A DNA stretch of 11,904 nt from JBBDMW01 sp040878005 (lineage in GTDB: Bacteria > Chloroflexota > Dehalococcoidia > Lucifugimonadales > Lucifugimonadaceae), in the NCBI GenBank assembly GCA_040878005.1, contig JBBDMW010000056.1, forward strand, positions 1-11,904, in the 5' to 3' direction. Of the stretch, positions 1 through 6,355 are shown piece by piece. The notes beneath the pieces were generated by a model. That model worked only from the letters and a program-made list of their open reading frames with translations. It made no database searches and was not told where the DNA came from. Each line of letters opens with the position of its first letter. Position 1 is the stretch's first letter. The position numbers were made by a program, and so were the translations under genes.

Positions 1-1375
1 TGGAGATGGTCCCGGTTGGCGCAACCGTGAGGCGGCAGGCGTTGCGCATGGGAGTCTCGCCCCGTGCCTGTGGCTCGCCTCCCTCCCATGCCGGGTAAGG
101 ACCGCGCTCCTTCGCAAGGTCAGCCGAAGCAGCGTCCGACTCCTCACGGATGAACCGCATGAGCTTGCGGCCAACCTCCACGCCGGTGTCCGTGTCGTAC
201 GGAACGCCCATTTGCACCAGCATGTCGGCGAAGCCCATGACTCCAAGGCCGATCTTGCGTGTGCGGCGCGTCATCTCCTCTATCTCAGGGATGGCATACT
301 TGTTGGCATCAATGACGTTGTCCAGGAAGTGGACGGTCAGGCGCACCATCTGGCGCAGCCGGTCCCAGTTGATCTCCGGTCCCTCAGCTCCATCCTCCAC
401 GAACTTCGATACGTCAATTGAGCCAAGGTTGCAGGACTCGTTCGGCAGCAGCGGCTGCTCTCCGCAGGGGTTGGTGGCAGTGATGCGGCCCACGTGCAGC
501 ACCGGGCTGTTGCGGTTCACTTCGTCAAGGAAGATCATGCCCGGCTCGCCGTTCCGCCACGCTCCGTACACGATCTTGCGGAACATCTCACGGGCGTCCG
601 CACGTCCCACCTCAACCACTTCTGATTCAGGGTCGCTTGGGTCTGCCATGGCTCGCAGTGGGTAGTCAGTACCATCCTTCACAGCCTGCATGAACTCGTT
701 TGAGGTGCCCACGGACACATTGAAATTGTGGATGTCGCCCTCGACAGCCTTGCAGTCTATGAATTGCTCAATGTCAGGGTGATGGACGTCCATGACGGCC
801 ATGTTCGCCCCGTCCCGCTTGCCGCCCTGTGTCACCAGCGTGGATACAGATGACAGGTGCCGCAGAACTGCTATGGGGCCGCAGGCCTTGCCGTGAGTAG
901 TGGCAATGCCCGCGCCTTTTGGCCGGATATCAGAGAGTGAAAAGCCTGTGCCGCCGCCAAACTTCTGCACCATTGCGGCGTCATGCGCCGCCTTCATGAT
1001 GCCCTCCATGCTGTCCTTGAGGGGCAGGACGAAACATGCTGAGAGCGTGCCTGCGCCAGTGCCGGCGTTCATGAGCGTGGGTGAGTTTGGCAGGTACTCC
1101 AGGCTGGCCATGGCGCGGTAGAAGGCGTCGGCGGTCTTCTTGACCTCAGCCTTTGACTTGCCGTAGCTCAGGTCCGGCTCTGCCAGTGCGTCAGCGACGC
1201 GGCGGAACATCTGGTCCGGCGTCTCGATGATTTCACCCTTGCCGTTTTTCTGCAGATACCGCTTCTTCAGCACAACCTGCGCGTTGTCAGTGATGACGGC
1301 GGGTGTGAAACCGGAGTCATCCGCATGGTTCGCTGTTCCGTTTTGGCTTGTTCTGCCGTTACGGGTGAAGGTCAT
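1..1375 (-). CDS. nrdJ: Ribonucleoside-diphosphate/triphosphate reductase, class II (adenosylcobalamin-dependent), C-terminus cut by window edge
   Basis: Makes deoxyribonucleotides from ribonucleotides by radical chemistry, using adenosylcobalamin instead of an iron or manganese cofactor. About 458 residues are visible from the ATG at 1375. Reading the reverse complement shows the hallmark catalytic segment ATNPCGEQPLLPNESCNLGS around residues 300-319, with the Asn302/Cys304/Glu306 triad (Cys304 would carry the thiyl radical). One of the redox-active cysteines is likely Cys114 in SACFVLPL, and the substrate-phosphate-type motif APTGTIS lies at the window edge. The N-terminus has no ATP-cone domain. 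The C-terminal part, with the second catalytic cysteine and the C-terminal cysteine pair, lies outside the window. The start is preceded by a modest Shine-Dalgarno (GAAAGG). The gene lies 281 bp downstream of nrdR on the same strand, so it is probably in the NrdR-controlled unit. Class II is assigned from overall similarity to NrdJ sequences and the lack of class I N-terminal features; I am fairly sure. Confidence 0.93.
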   Translation of the reverse strand, partial: MTFTRNGRTSQNGTANHADDSGFTPAVITDNAQVVLKKRYLQKNGKGEIIETPDQMFRRVADALAEPDLSYGKSKAEVKKTADAFYRAMASLEYLPNSPTLMNAGTGAGTLSACFVLPLKDSMEGIMKAAHDAAMVQKFGGGTGFSLSDIRPKGAGIATTHGKACGPIAVLRHLSSVSTLVTQGGKRDGANMAVMDVHHPDIEQFIDCKAVEGDIHNFNVSVGTSNEFMQAVKDGTDYPLRAMADPSDPESEVVEVGRADAREMFRKIVYGAWRNGEPGMIFLDEVNRNSPVLHVGRITATNPCGEQPLLPNESCNLGSIDVSKFVEDGAEGPEINWDRLRQMVRLTVHFLDNVIDANKYAIPEIEEMTRRTRKIGLGVMGFADMLVQMGVPYDTDTGVEVGRKLMRFIREESDAASADLAKERGPYPAWEGGEPQARGETPMRNACRLTVAPTGTIS

Positions 1376-1656
1376 TTCGATGGGCCTTTCTTAGACAGTC
1401 CGCTCTTTGAGCGTGGTTTCTTGTGTTATTGGTGTTATTGGCGGTGATTCCGCCGTGTGGTGGTGCGCCGGCGATACGGATTAGCGAACCGCCGGCGATG
1501 GCGCTCGGAAGAGCAATGGCCCTCTACAGGCAGCGGGGCCGAAAGCGGAAATGTGATACTGCGGTATAAGAGTTAGATGCTTCATTTCAGTCTGAGGTAC
1601 CTGTTCCGGGCATTGCCAACGTTGCCCACCTGAATTCCGAAAATCCTCTTTTGGCC
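1376..1656 (-). other. nrdR-nrdJ intergenic spacer with two small hairpins and a weak candidate promoter
   Basis: No ORF is seen here. In the nrdJ sense it contains a hairpin at 1440-1454 (5-bp stem GGCGG/CCGCC, 5-nt loop) and a pair of GCCGGCGAT direct repeats at 1467-1475 and 1491-1499, whose GCCGGC cores can also pair with each other. GTGTTATTG-like repeats lie at 1423-1440. A weak minus-strand promoter is possible near 1565-1595 (CTGAAA, 16 bp, TATACC). No copy of the CCACAnnTAGTG palindrome found upstream of nrdR occurs here, so I favour co-transcription with nrdR. No recognisable cobalamin riboswitch core is present. Confidence 0.4.
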
Positions 1657-2211
1657 TTACCCCTGTGACGTCCTGGCCCGCCGGTTTCTACGGCTCCTGT
1701 CTGCCAGGCGGGGAACGTCATCAGGAATCAGCGGCAACTGATTTGAATCCGGGTCCTCTTCATCCTTCGCGTTGTTCAGCGCCGCGATTTCTCGTGCAAA
1801 GCTCTCTTCGTCCTGGAAGTCGCGGTAGACCGAAGCGAAACGTATGTATGCCACCCGGTCCAACTCCCTGAGCCGCTCGATTGCCATCTCCCCGATGACC
1901 CGGCTATCGACTTCAGCCCTGCCCAGCTTGTGCAGTTCGTTTTCTATGTCGACAACCATCTTCGAAATTGCGCCAACCTCCAAGGGCCGCTTGGCACAGG
2001 CGGTCCGGAGGCTCTTCTCCAGCTTTTCGGCTGAGAAAGGCTCTCGCCGGCCATCCCGCTTGGCGATGAGCAAAGGCATCGAATGCACCCGCTCATACGT
2101 TGTGAACCGAAGCTCGCACCGCATGCACTCCCGCCGCCTGCGGATACCCTCCGGCGATTCACGCGAGTCGATTACGCGTGATTCGTTGTGGCCGCAGAAC
2201 GGGCATTGCAT
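1657..2211 (-). CDS. nrdR: Transcriptional repressor NrdR
   Basis: Nucleotide-sensing repressor of ribonucleotide reductase genes; it binds ATP or dATP and then operator DNA. The 184-residue protein starts MQCPFCGHNESRVIDSRES. A four-cysteine zinc ribbon is formed by Cys3, Cys6, Cys29 and Cys32, with the basic RRRREC stretch typical of the family. An ATP-cone domain follows from about residue 46 (LLIAKRDGRREPF) to about 136 (YIRFASVYRDFQD). The last 35-40 residues are a charged tail rich in Asp, then Arg, making the protein longer than the usual 150-160 residues. The gene lies directly upstream of nrdJ on the same strand, the classic arrangement. The start at 2211 is set by the conserved MxCPxC N-terminus. 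An AAGGCGG about 10 nt upstream may serve as ribosome site. The upstream palindromes suggest autoregulation. Confidence 0.96.
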   Translation of the reverse strand: MQCPFCGHNESRVIDSRESPEGIRRRRECMRCELRFTTYERVHSMPLLIAKRDGRREPFSAEKLEKSLRTACAKRPLEVGAISKMVVDIENELHKLGRAEVDSRVIGEMAIERLRELDRVAYIRFASVYRDFQDEESFAREIAALNNAKDEEDPDSNQLPLIPDDVPRLADRSRRNRRARTSQG

Positions 2212-2234
2212 CTGGTCGATTCCGCCTTGTTCTC

Positions 2235-2250
2235 CGGGTTCATAAACCCG
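2235..2250 (-). repeat. Hairpin beside the nrdR ribosome site
   Basis: Perfect 6-bp inverted repeat CGGGTT/AACCCG with a 4-nt loop, ending about 23 nt before the nrdR ATG. In the nrdR mRNA it would stand directly before the purine-rich GGAGAACAAGGCGG stretch, so it could influence translation. No T-tract follows, so it is not a terminator. Confidence 0.45.
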
Positions 2251-2406
2251 TCGATGGATCCGGGGCAGTGAGGAGTCTGTCCCTCAAAGTCCCGCCATTC
2301 ACGCACGTCACAACCGCTACTCTTCAAACCCGGTATGAGTCATGAAATGAAGCTCCCCGGTTACCGCTGAACAGGGGTGAAGCTGAAAGTGAAGAGCGTT
2401 GCCTTA

Positions 2407-2426
2407 GTGGCTGCGGACACAGCCAC
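2407..2426. repeat. 7-bp perfect inverted repeat in the nrdR leader
   Basis: GTGGCTG/CAGCCAC arms at 2407-2413 and 2420-2426 with a 6-nt spacer. It lies immediately downstream (in the nrdR direction) of the second operator-like palindrome. It could be an mRNA hairpin near the 5' end of the transcript or a further protein-binding site. Confidence 0.45.
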
Positions 2427-2428
2427 AC

Positions 2429-2443
2429 CCCACATTTAGTGGG
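2429..2443. promoter_or_regulatory. Operator-like palindrome 1 upstream of nrdR (candidate NrdR box)
   Basis: CCCAC-ATTTA-GTGGG, with perfect 5-bp arms. It overlaps the predicted transcription start of nrdR on the minus strand. It shares CCACAnnTAGTG with the palindrome at 2461-2475, and the two centres are 31 bp apart, about three helical turns. NrdR is known to bind tandem boxes at about this spacing. The classical box (CAC/GTG flanks around an 8-bp AT-rich core) is longer than the 5-bp core here, so the assignment to NrdR is an inference. Confidence 0.55.
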
Positions 2444-2451
2444 TTATCTGG

Positions 2452-2481
2452 ACTCTAGCACCACAGGTAGTGTGGATTCAA
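2452..2481 (-). promoter_or_regulatory. Putative sigma70-type promoter of nrdR-nrdJ
   Basis: On the minus strand a TTGAAT (-35, 2476-2481) and a TAGAGT (-10, 2452-2457) are separated by 18 bp. Transcription would start near 2445, giving a leader of about 230 nt before the nrdR ATG. The spacer contains operator-like palindrome 2, and palindrome 1 starts just after the -10, an arrangement well suited to repression. Confidence 0.5.
2461..2475. promoter_or_regulatory. Operator-like palindrome 2 upstream of nrdR (candidate NrdR box)
   Basis: CCACA-GGTAG-TGTGG, with perfect 5-bp arms, lying wholly inside the 18-bp spacer of the putative nrdR promoter. It is a near-copy of palindrome 1 (CCACA and TAGTG shared). 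Binding here would block RNA polymerase directly. Confidence 0.55.
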
Positions 2482-2804
2482 GGGGTTCCAGTCTTCTGGA
2501 GGCCCTGTTTACCTCGAATCGTTCTTAACCTGTTATTAACCATTGAACATGGTGTGACCAGGCAGAAAGAGGCGCTGGTTGAGCTGCTGCGGGCTTTAAA
2601 CCTGGAGGCGAGATGTAGGGCAAGGTTTCCCCGTCGCTTGGGAAGTGGCCAATGGCCCATGCTGAATCCGGCTCGAAAGGGCTGGGCGACGGCCCTGGCC
2701 CTTAACAATCCGGGGCGTCACGTTAACACGTCCGCGGCTGGTGCGGAAGCCGCTCTGATAGGGTGGGCGGGCGTTATCGCGCCTTGTTCAGTGTATGGGT
2801 GGGT

Positions 2805-2810
2805 GGAGGA
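2805..2810 (+). promoter_or_regulatory. Ribosome binding site of the lipoprotein gene
   Basis: GGAGGA three nt before the ATG at 2814. It decides the start at 2814 rather than an upstream in-frame codon at 2763, and the signal peptide begins at the same point. The spacing is slightly short. Confidence 0.7.
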
Positions 2811-2813
2811 ACG

Positions 2814-3578
2814 ATGAAACGATCATTTCTTATGGCGCTTTTGCTGATCGCCATCGCCAGCGTGGCCGTCATCTCATGCGCCACCGAGTCCGACGCGGGC
2901 CAGGCGCCCAACCCCAATTTGCCCGACGGCTCATCACAGGACGCTGCCGGAGATTTCACGCTGCGGACCGTGACAATTGATGAGGCGGTGGCGCCACCGT
3001 ATACGCTGGGCGATGTCGCCGAAGTCAACGGCCGCCTAGAAGTCAACCTGATTGCACAGGTGGAGGGGCTTGAGCCGGTGGGGGAGAAGGTGCTCATAAC
3101 AGGTTCCACGCGACAGGATGTCTCTGCCATGGAGATCGCTTCAAACGGTAGTGTGCTCCTGGTCTTTGACCCTGCGCCGCCCAGCCTGGATGATGCACGC
3201 GTGGAACTGGGGACCGTCAGCATTCCGATTGATGCAGGGTCCACCCAGCCGGCTCATGGGGATGAGATCCTGGGTCCCGGCGGCGAGATTTTCAGAATCA
3301 CCGGGCGTGCTCCCGGCGCCCGGGGATACGAGATCCACTACGAACCGACTGAGCCGACCGGCGTGACGGTGCAGTTGGCAAATATTAAATGGGGGGACGA
3401 ACGCTTCGCCACCATTGGAACAGGGGTTGTCCACAGGGCTGACGGCTCTGTGCGAGAGGCCTATATGTCGTTCACCCGTGGCGCCGCGGCTCCCGTCGTC
3501 CTGGAAGAGGCGGTCCTGGAAGTAACGTCATTCCGCGAGATGGTGCGGTTTGTGATCCCGTTGAAGGCGGGCGACTGA
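2814..3578 (+). CDS. Unrecognised secreted lipoprotein
   Basis: A 254-residue protein with a clear lipoprotein signal peptide: MKRSF, a hydrophobic stretch to about residue 20, and the lipobox VISC with Cys22 as the lipidated residue. A low-complexity linker rich in Asn, Pro, Asp and Gly (residues about 27-45) follows, as is common for surface-tethered proteins. The rest alternates beta-strand-like segments (for example VLLVFDPAPP, VTVQLANIKWGDERFATIGTGVV and a final LEVTSFREMVRFVIPL), which suggests one or two beta-sandwich domains. I do not recognise a family or catalytic motif. It stands alone, divergent from nrdR and convergent with ftsZ. A role on the outer face of the membrane is inferred from the lipobox only. 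Confidence 0.85.
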   Translation: MKRSFLMALLLIAIASVAVISCATESDAGQAPNPNLPDGSSQDAAGDFTLRTVTIDEAVAPPYTLGDVAEVNGRLEVNLIAQVEGLEPVGEKVLITGSTRQDVSAMEIASNGSVLLVFDPAPPSLDDARVELGTVSIPIDAGSTQPAHGDEILGPGGEIFRITGRAPGARGYEIHYEPTEPTGVTVQLANIKWGDERFATIGTGVVHRADGSVREAYMSFTRGAAAPVVLEEAVLEVTSFREMVRFVIPLKAGD

Positions 3579-3612
3579 AGCCTCTCGCGCGGGAACCGGG
3601 CAGGAAATCAAA

Positions 3613-3643
3613 AGGCCCACCGGTGGCCGGGACCGGTGGGCCT
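3613..3643 (-). terminator. Strong hairpin terminator between ftsZ and the lipoprotein gene
   Basis: A 12-bp perfect stem (A+GGCCCACCGGT paired with ACCGGTGGGCC+T) with a 7-nt loop. On the minus strand the stem is followed by TTTTGATTT, which fits an intrinsic terminator for the mraZ-ftsZ operon, 80 nt past the ftsZ stop. On the plus strand the stem lies 34 nt after the lipoprotein stop but has no T-run, so its use in that direction is less certain. Confidence 0.8.
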
Positions 3644-3650
3644 AAATGTG

Positions 3651-3701
3651 ACTCGCAACCTGGGCAACCTTTAACCAGTCACAGCGTTGCCGGCAGCGAG
3701 T
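3651..3701 (-). repeat. Second imperfect hairpin in the ftsZ 3' untranslated region
   Basis: Nested arms ACTCGC/GCGAGT (3651-3656 and 3696-3701) and GGCAAC/GTTGCC (3663-3668 and 3686-3691) with an internal loop. It lies between the ftsZ stop and the strong terminator and could protect the mRNA 3' end. There is no T-tract of its own. Confidence 0.4.
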
Positions 3702-3722
3702 TATTTGCGGACAGGGGAGCGG

Positions 3723-4838
3723 TTAAATGCCGCGGTACCCTGAGCCGTTTCGAGGCCGCCGTTTGGCGGTGCGGTGGTGTCTCAGGAAAGGCGGAAGGTC
3801 AAGAGCGTCCTCGTCACCGAGCACATCCTTGAGCGCCGCCTGCACCCGCTCTTCCTTTTCCGCTGAAGCCTCAGCGGTCGGGAAGCCGGTTGCTATTACA
3901 GTCAGCTTGACCTCGTTCTCCATCTTCGGGTCCGTTACGGTGCCGAATATGATGTTGGCTTCCGGGTCCACCATGCGGGAGATGACTTCCGATGCCTGGT
4001 GTACTTCGGCCAGCGTCAGGTCGGTGCCTCCGGTGACGTTGAAGATGACGCCTCGTGCGCCCTCAATCGACACCTCGAGCAGTGGGCTGTCGATGGCTGA
4101 TTCTGCCGCCGCGACTGCCCTGTCTGGACCGGTGCCGTGGCCTATGGCCATCCATGCTGGCCCGGCGTTGCTCATGACTGCCTTCACGTCAGCGAAGTCC
4201 AGGTTGATGTCACCGGGCACCAGGATCAGTTCGGCGATTGACTGGATGCCCTGCCGGAGCACGTCATCCGCCATGCGGAACGCCATCTCCATGGACAGCT
4301 TTTCATCCGCCATGATGAGCAGGCGGTCATTGGGAATGACAATGAGAGTGTCCACCACCTGGGAGAGGCGGGCGATTCCCTCTTCAGCCTGCCGCTTGCG
4401 CCGGCTGCCCTCGAAGGCGAATGGCTTCGTGACACAGCCGACGGTGAGGCAGCCCAACTCCTGGGCCACGTCCGCCACTACGGGAGCGCCGCCGGTGCCG
4501 GTGCCGCCGCCCATGCCCGCTGCAATGAACACGAGGTCTGCGCCTTCAAGAACCTCACGGATCTCGTCACGGTCCTCTTCGTGGCACTCGCGGCCCTTGT
4601 CGGGATCGCCGCCCACACCGAGCCCACGCGCCGTTTTATCACCCACGCGGAGCCTGATCGGGACGTCGCTCCTCGTAAGGGCCTGGGCGTCCGTGTTCAC
4701 GGTCATGTATTCAACTTCGGGAATCCGGTCCCGGTACATGCGTGAGACGGCATTCGAGCCGCCACCGCCTACACCGATGACCTTGATCTTTGCGGTGCCG
4801 ATGGCCTTGTCCAGCGGCGCCAAAACCTGGTCAACCAT
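3723..4838 (-). CDS. ftsZ: Cell division protein FtsZ
   Basis: Tubulin-like GTPase that polymerises into the Z-ring at the division site. The 371-residue protein shows the N-terminal nucleotide loop GVGGGGSNAV (22-31), the tubulin signature GGGTGTG (110-116), the T7 catalytic loop NLDFAD (212-217, with Asp214 and Asp217) and a C-terminal domain to about residue 320. The disordered linker is very short, about 30 residues. The conserved partner-binding peptide DLPPFLR (347-353) follows, then an 18-residue basic tail (HHRTAKRRPRNGSGYRGI). That peptide is the known docking site for FtsA and is consistent with the adjacent ftsA. The T3 region (GGDPDKGRECHEED) and GTGGAP (usually GTGAAP) are somewhat divergent. 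The start at 4838 has AGGAGG 6 nt upstream. It is the last gene of the division operon, 82 bp after ftsA. Confidence 0.98.
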   Translation of the reverse strand: MVDQVLAPLDKAIGTAKIKVIGVGGGGSNAVSRMYRDRIPEVEYMTVNTDAQALTRSDVPIRLRVGDKTARGLGVGGDPDKGRECHEEDRDEIREVLEGADLVFIAAGMGGGTGTGGAPVVADVAQELGCLTVGCVTKPFAFEGSRRKRQAEEGIARLSQVVDTLIVIPNDRLLIMADEKLSMEMAFRMADDVLRQGIQSIAELILVPGDINLDFADVKAVMSNAGPAWMAIGHGTGPDRAVAAAESAIDSPLLEVSIEGARGVIFNVTGGTDLTLAEVHQASEVISRMVDPEANIIFGTVTDPKMENEVKLTVIATGFPTAEASAEKEERVQAALKDVLGDEDALDLPPFLRHHRTAKRRPRNGSGYRGI

Positions 4839-4844
4839 ATAGAG

Positions 4845-4893
4845 CCTCCTGGCTCACACTGCGGTGTGGTGGCGCCGTCATCTGACGGTCGCC
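4845..4893 (-). promoter_or_regulatory. ftsZ ribosome site preceded by two hairpins in the ftsA-ftsZ gap
   Basis: In the ftsZ mRNA sense a bulged hairpin (4871-4893, arms GGCG+CCGTC) is followed by a 5-bp hairpin CACAC/GTGTG (4855-4868). The AGGAGG Shine-Dalgarno (4845-4850) comes next, 6 nt before the ATG. The Shine-Dalgarno itself stays unpaired. There is no T-tract, so I read these as possible mRNA processing or translation elements that set FtsZ output apart from FtsA. Confidence 0.45.
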
Positions 4894-4920
4894 TTTGTGA
4901 TATCCGGGTGTGGCCCCCGC

Positions 4921-6198
4921 CTACACCCTTGTGGCCGTTTCTCCGGACTTGTTCCTGCCCGGAATCCAGCCCTTGAGGGCTGAGAACACTCCCCCGCCGC
5001 GCTCTTCCACTGCTGCTGTCTGCCTCGGCCTGGAGACATGGTTCTCACGCGGAAGATTGCGCATGCCCCACAGAGTGATGCCCACCGCGGCCGAGTAAGC
5101 CGGGTCCCTGTTCGGCTCAGGCAGGCCGTCCAGACCCCTGGGCGATGCCAGGCGCACCTTGGTCTGGAAGACGAACTTCGCCAGGTTCAGGAAGCCTTCA
5201 AGCTTCGCACCGCCACCCGTGAACACGATGTGCTCTATCGGCACTTCGGCCAGGTGAGGCTCATCCAGTTTGAGGCGGATCATCTGGAACAGCTCATGCA
5301 CACGTTCCTTAAGCACCTGGCCCACTTCGCGACGGGTGACCGTCAGCGGTTCGTCCATATTGGTGGGGTGAATGGTGATCTCATCCGTCATGCCCACCAG
5401 TTCGGGCGCTGCGGTCCCATATTCAACCTTCAGCTGCTCTGCATCCTGAAAGTCGAGCGAGAACGCTATGCTGAGGTCATTGGTGAACTGGAATCCGCCA
5501 ACTGGCAGGACGGCGGTGTGAACAATGGCCCCCTCGTAGAAGACCGCTATGTCTGAGGTTCCACCGCCAACGTCCACGAGGATGGCTCCATCCTCGCGTT
5601 CGTCAGCCGTCAGCACGGCATCGGCGCTTGCCACCGGCTCCACCACTATCTCCAGCGGTGTGACCCCCGCCGCCTTGACCGCATCCTGCAGAGACCGGAT
5701 GTGAGTCACGGACCCGGTGATCACGTGGCTCTGGATGTGCAGCTCACTGGTGTGCATTCCAATGGGGTTGCGGACGCCATGAATGCCGTCCAGGGCATAT
5801 GTGCGGGGAATAACGTGCAGGAGCCGGCGGTCCGGCCCCAGTTCAACCTTGCCTGCCGATCTGAGCGCCAGCGCCAGGTCCTGGTCAGACACGGCCCGCA
5901 TGCCAGAGTCCCGCGGCACGTTGTTCCAGCGGTTTTGAGATTGCAGGTGGCTGCCGGTCAGGCCAATGTATGCCCGAGCGATGTTCATCCCCGCATCTTC
6001 ACTTAGCGCAGACACGGCAGATCTGACTGCCTCCGCCACTGCCTGCGGGTCTGAAACGGTGCCCCTGCTCATGCCATTGCAGGGGGCGACGCCTATGCCC
6101 AACAACTCCACGCGATGGTCCGGCCGCTTCCTGGCGAGTATGGCGCAGACCTTTGTGGTGCCGATGTCTATGGCGGCCCTGTAGTCATCCTGGATCAT
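4921..6198 (-). CDS. ftsA: Cell division protein FtsA
   Basis: Actin-like ATPase that tethers FtsZ filaments to the membrane. From the ATG at 6198 the protein has 425 residues. The phosphate-1 motif AIDIGTTK is at 9-16, a 1C (SHS2) subdomain follows in roughly 85-165, the phosphate-2 motif VDVGGGTSD is near 210 and the adenosine motif VFTGGGAKLEG is in the last third. The C-terminus has an amphipathic segment GVFSALKGWIPG typical of the FtsA membrane-targeting helix. The start is chosen because AAGGGGAG lies just upstream and AIDIGTTK begins soon after, as in the family. An in-frame TTG at 6228 would add ten residues without support. ftsZ follows after 82 bp, and rsmH ends 157 bp upstream. 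Confidence 0.96.
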   Translation of the reverse strand: MIQDDYRAAIDIGTTKVCAILARKRPDHRVELLGIGVAPCNGMSRGTVSDPQAVAEAVRSAVSALSEDAGMNIARAYIGLTGSHLQSQNRWNNVPRDSGMRAVSDQDLALALRSAGKVELGPDRRLLHVIPRTYALDGIHGVRNPIGMHTSELHIQSHVITGSVTHIRSLQDAVKAAGVTPLEIVVEPVASADAVLTADEREDGAILVDVGGGTSDIAVFYEGAIVHTAVLPVGGFQFTNDLSIAFSLDFQDAEQLKVEYGTAAPELVGMTDEITIHPTNMDEPLTVTRREVGQVLKERVHELFQMIRLKLDEPHLAEVPIEHIVFTGGGAKLEGFLNLAKFVFQTKVRLASPRGLDGLPEPNRDPAYSAAVGITLWGMRNLPRENHVSRPRQTAAVEERGGGVFSALKGWIPGRNKSGETATRV

Positions 6199-6355
6199 GC
6201 CGCTCCCCTTCTCTTTACTGCGGACCAATTGGTTGGCCCATTGCTGCTTCTATCAATAGTTGGCCGCTGCTCTTACCTGCTTTGGCCGTTGTTTTCAAAT
6301 CGGGTTCTCTAACCTTCAGTTCAACCCGCAGTCGCAGGCGCCCCCTGCGCAAGGC

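Larger units (their letters stand above)
2212..2813. other. Divergent intergenic region between nrdR and the lipoprotein gene
   Basis: About 600 bp without a credible gene. The nrdR side holds a putative promoter and operators (2429-2481) and a leader of about 230 nt with hairpins at 2407-2426 and 2235-2250. The lipoprotein side has hairpins at 2677-2703 (10-bp stem with two G-T pairs) and 2734-2753 (GCGGCT/AGCCGC). No convincing plus-strand promoter was found; AT-rich TTAACC repeats near 2525-2541 are the best hint. A plus-strand reading frame across 2470-2817 shows no protein-like features and I treat it as chance. Confidence 0.6.

Noticed and set aside
150..665. A 171-codon plus-strand open frame at the left end
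   Set aside because: It lies antisense to nrdJ, whose minus-strand translation is conserved through this stretch.
1440..1499. CRISPR-like or tandem repeat array near nrdJ
   Set aside because: There are only two copies of a 9-bp GC-rich repeat, and no regular repeat-spacer pattern.
1376..1656. Cobalamin riboswitch before nrdJ
   Set aside because: A GCCATTG slightly resembles the B12 box, but the rest of the conserved core is not present.
2470..2817. A 115-codon plus-strand frame in the nrdR/lipoprotein intergenic region
   Set aside because: It lacks a good ribosome site, overlaps the nrdR promoter and the lipoprotein start, and has no protein-like features.
3727..4842. A 371-codon open frame on the plus strand exactly opposite ftsZ
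   Set aside because: It is an antisense shadow of ftsZ produced by codon bias; the translation is Ser/Pro/Arg/Met-rich with no motifs, while the minus strand encodes unmistakable FtsZ.
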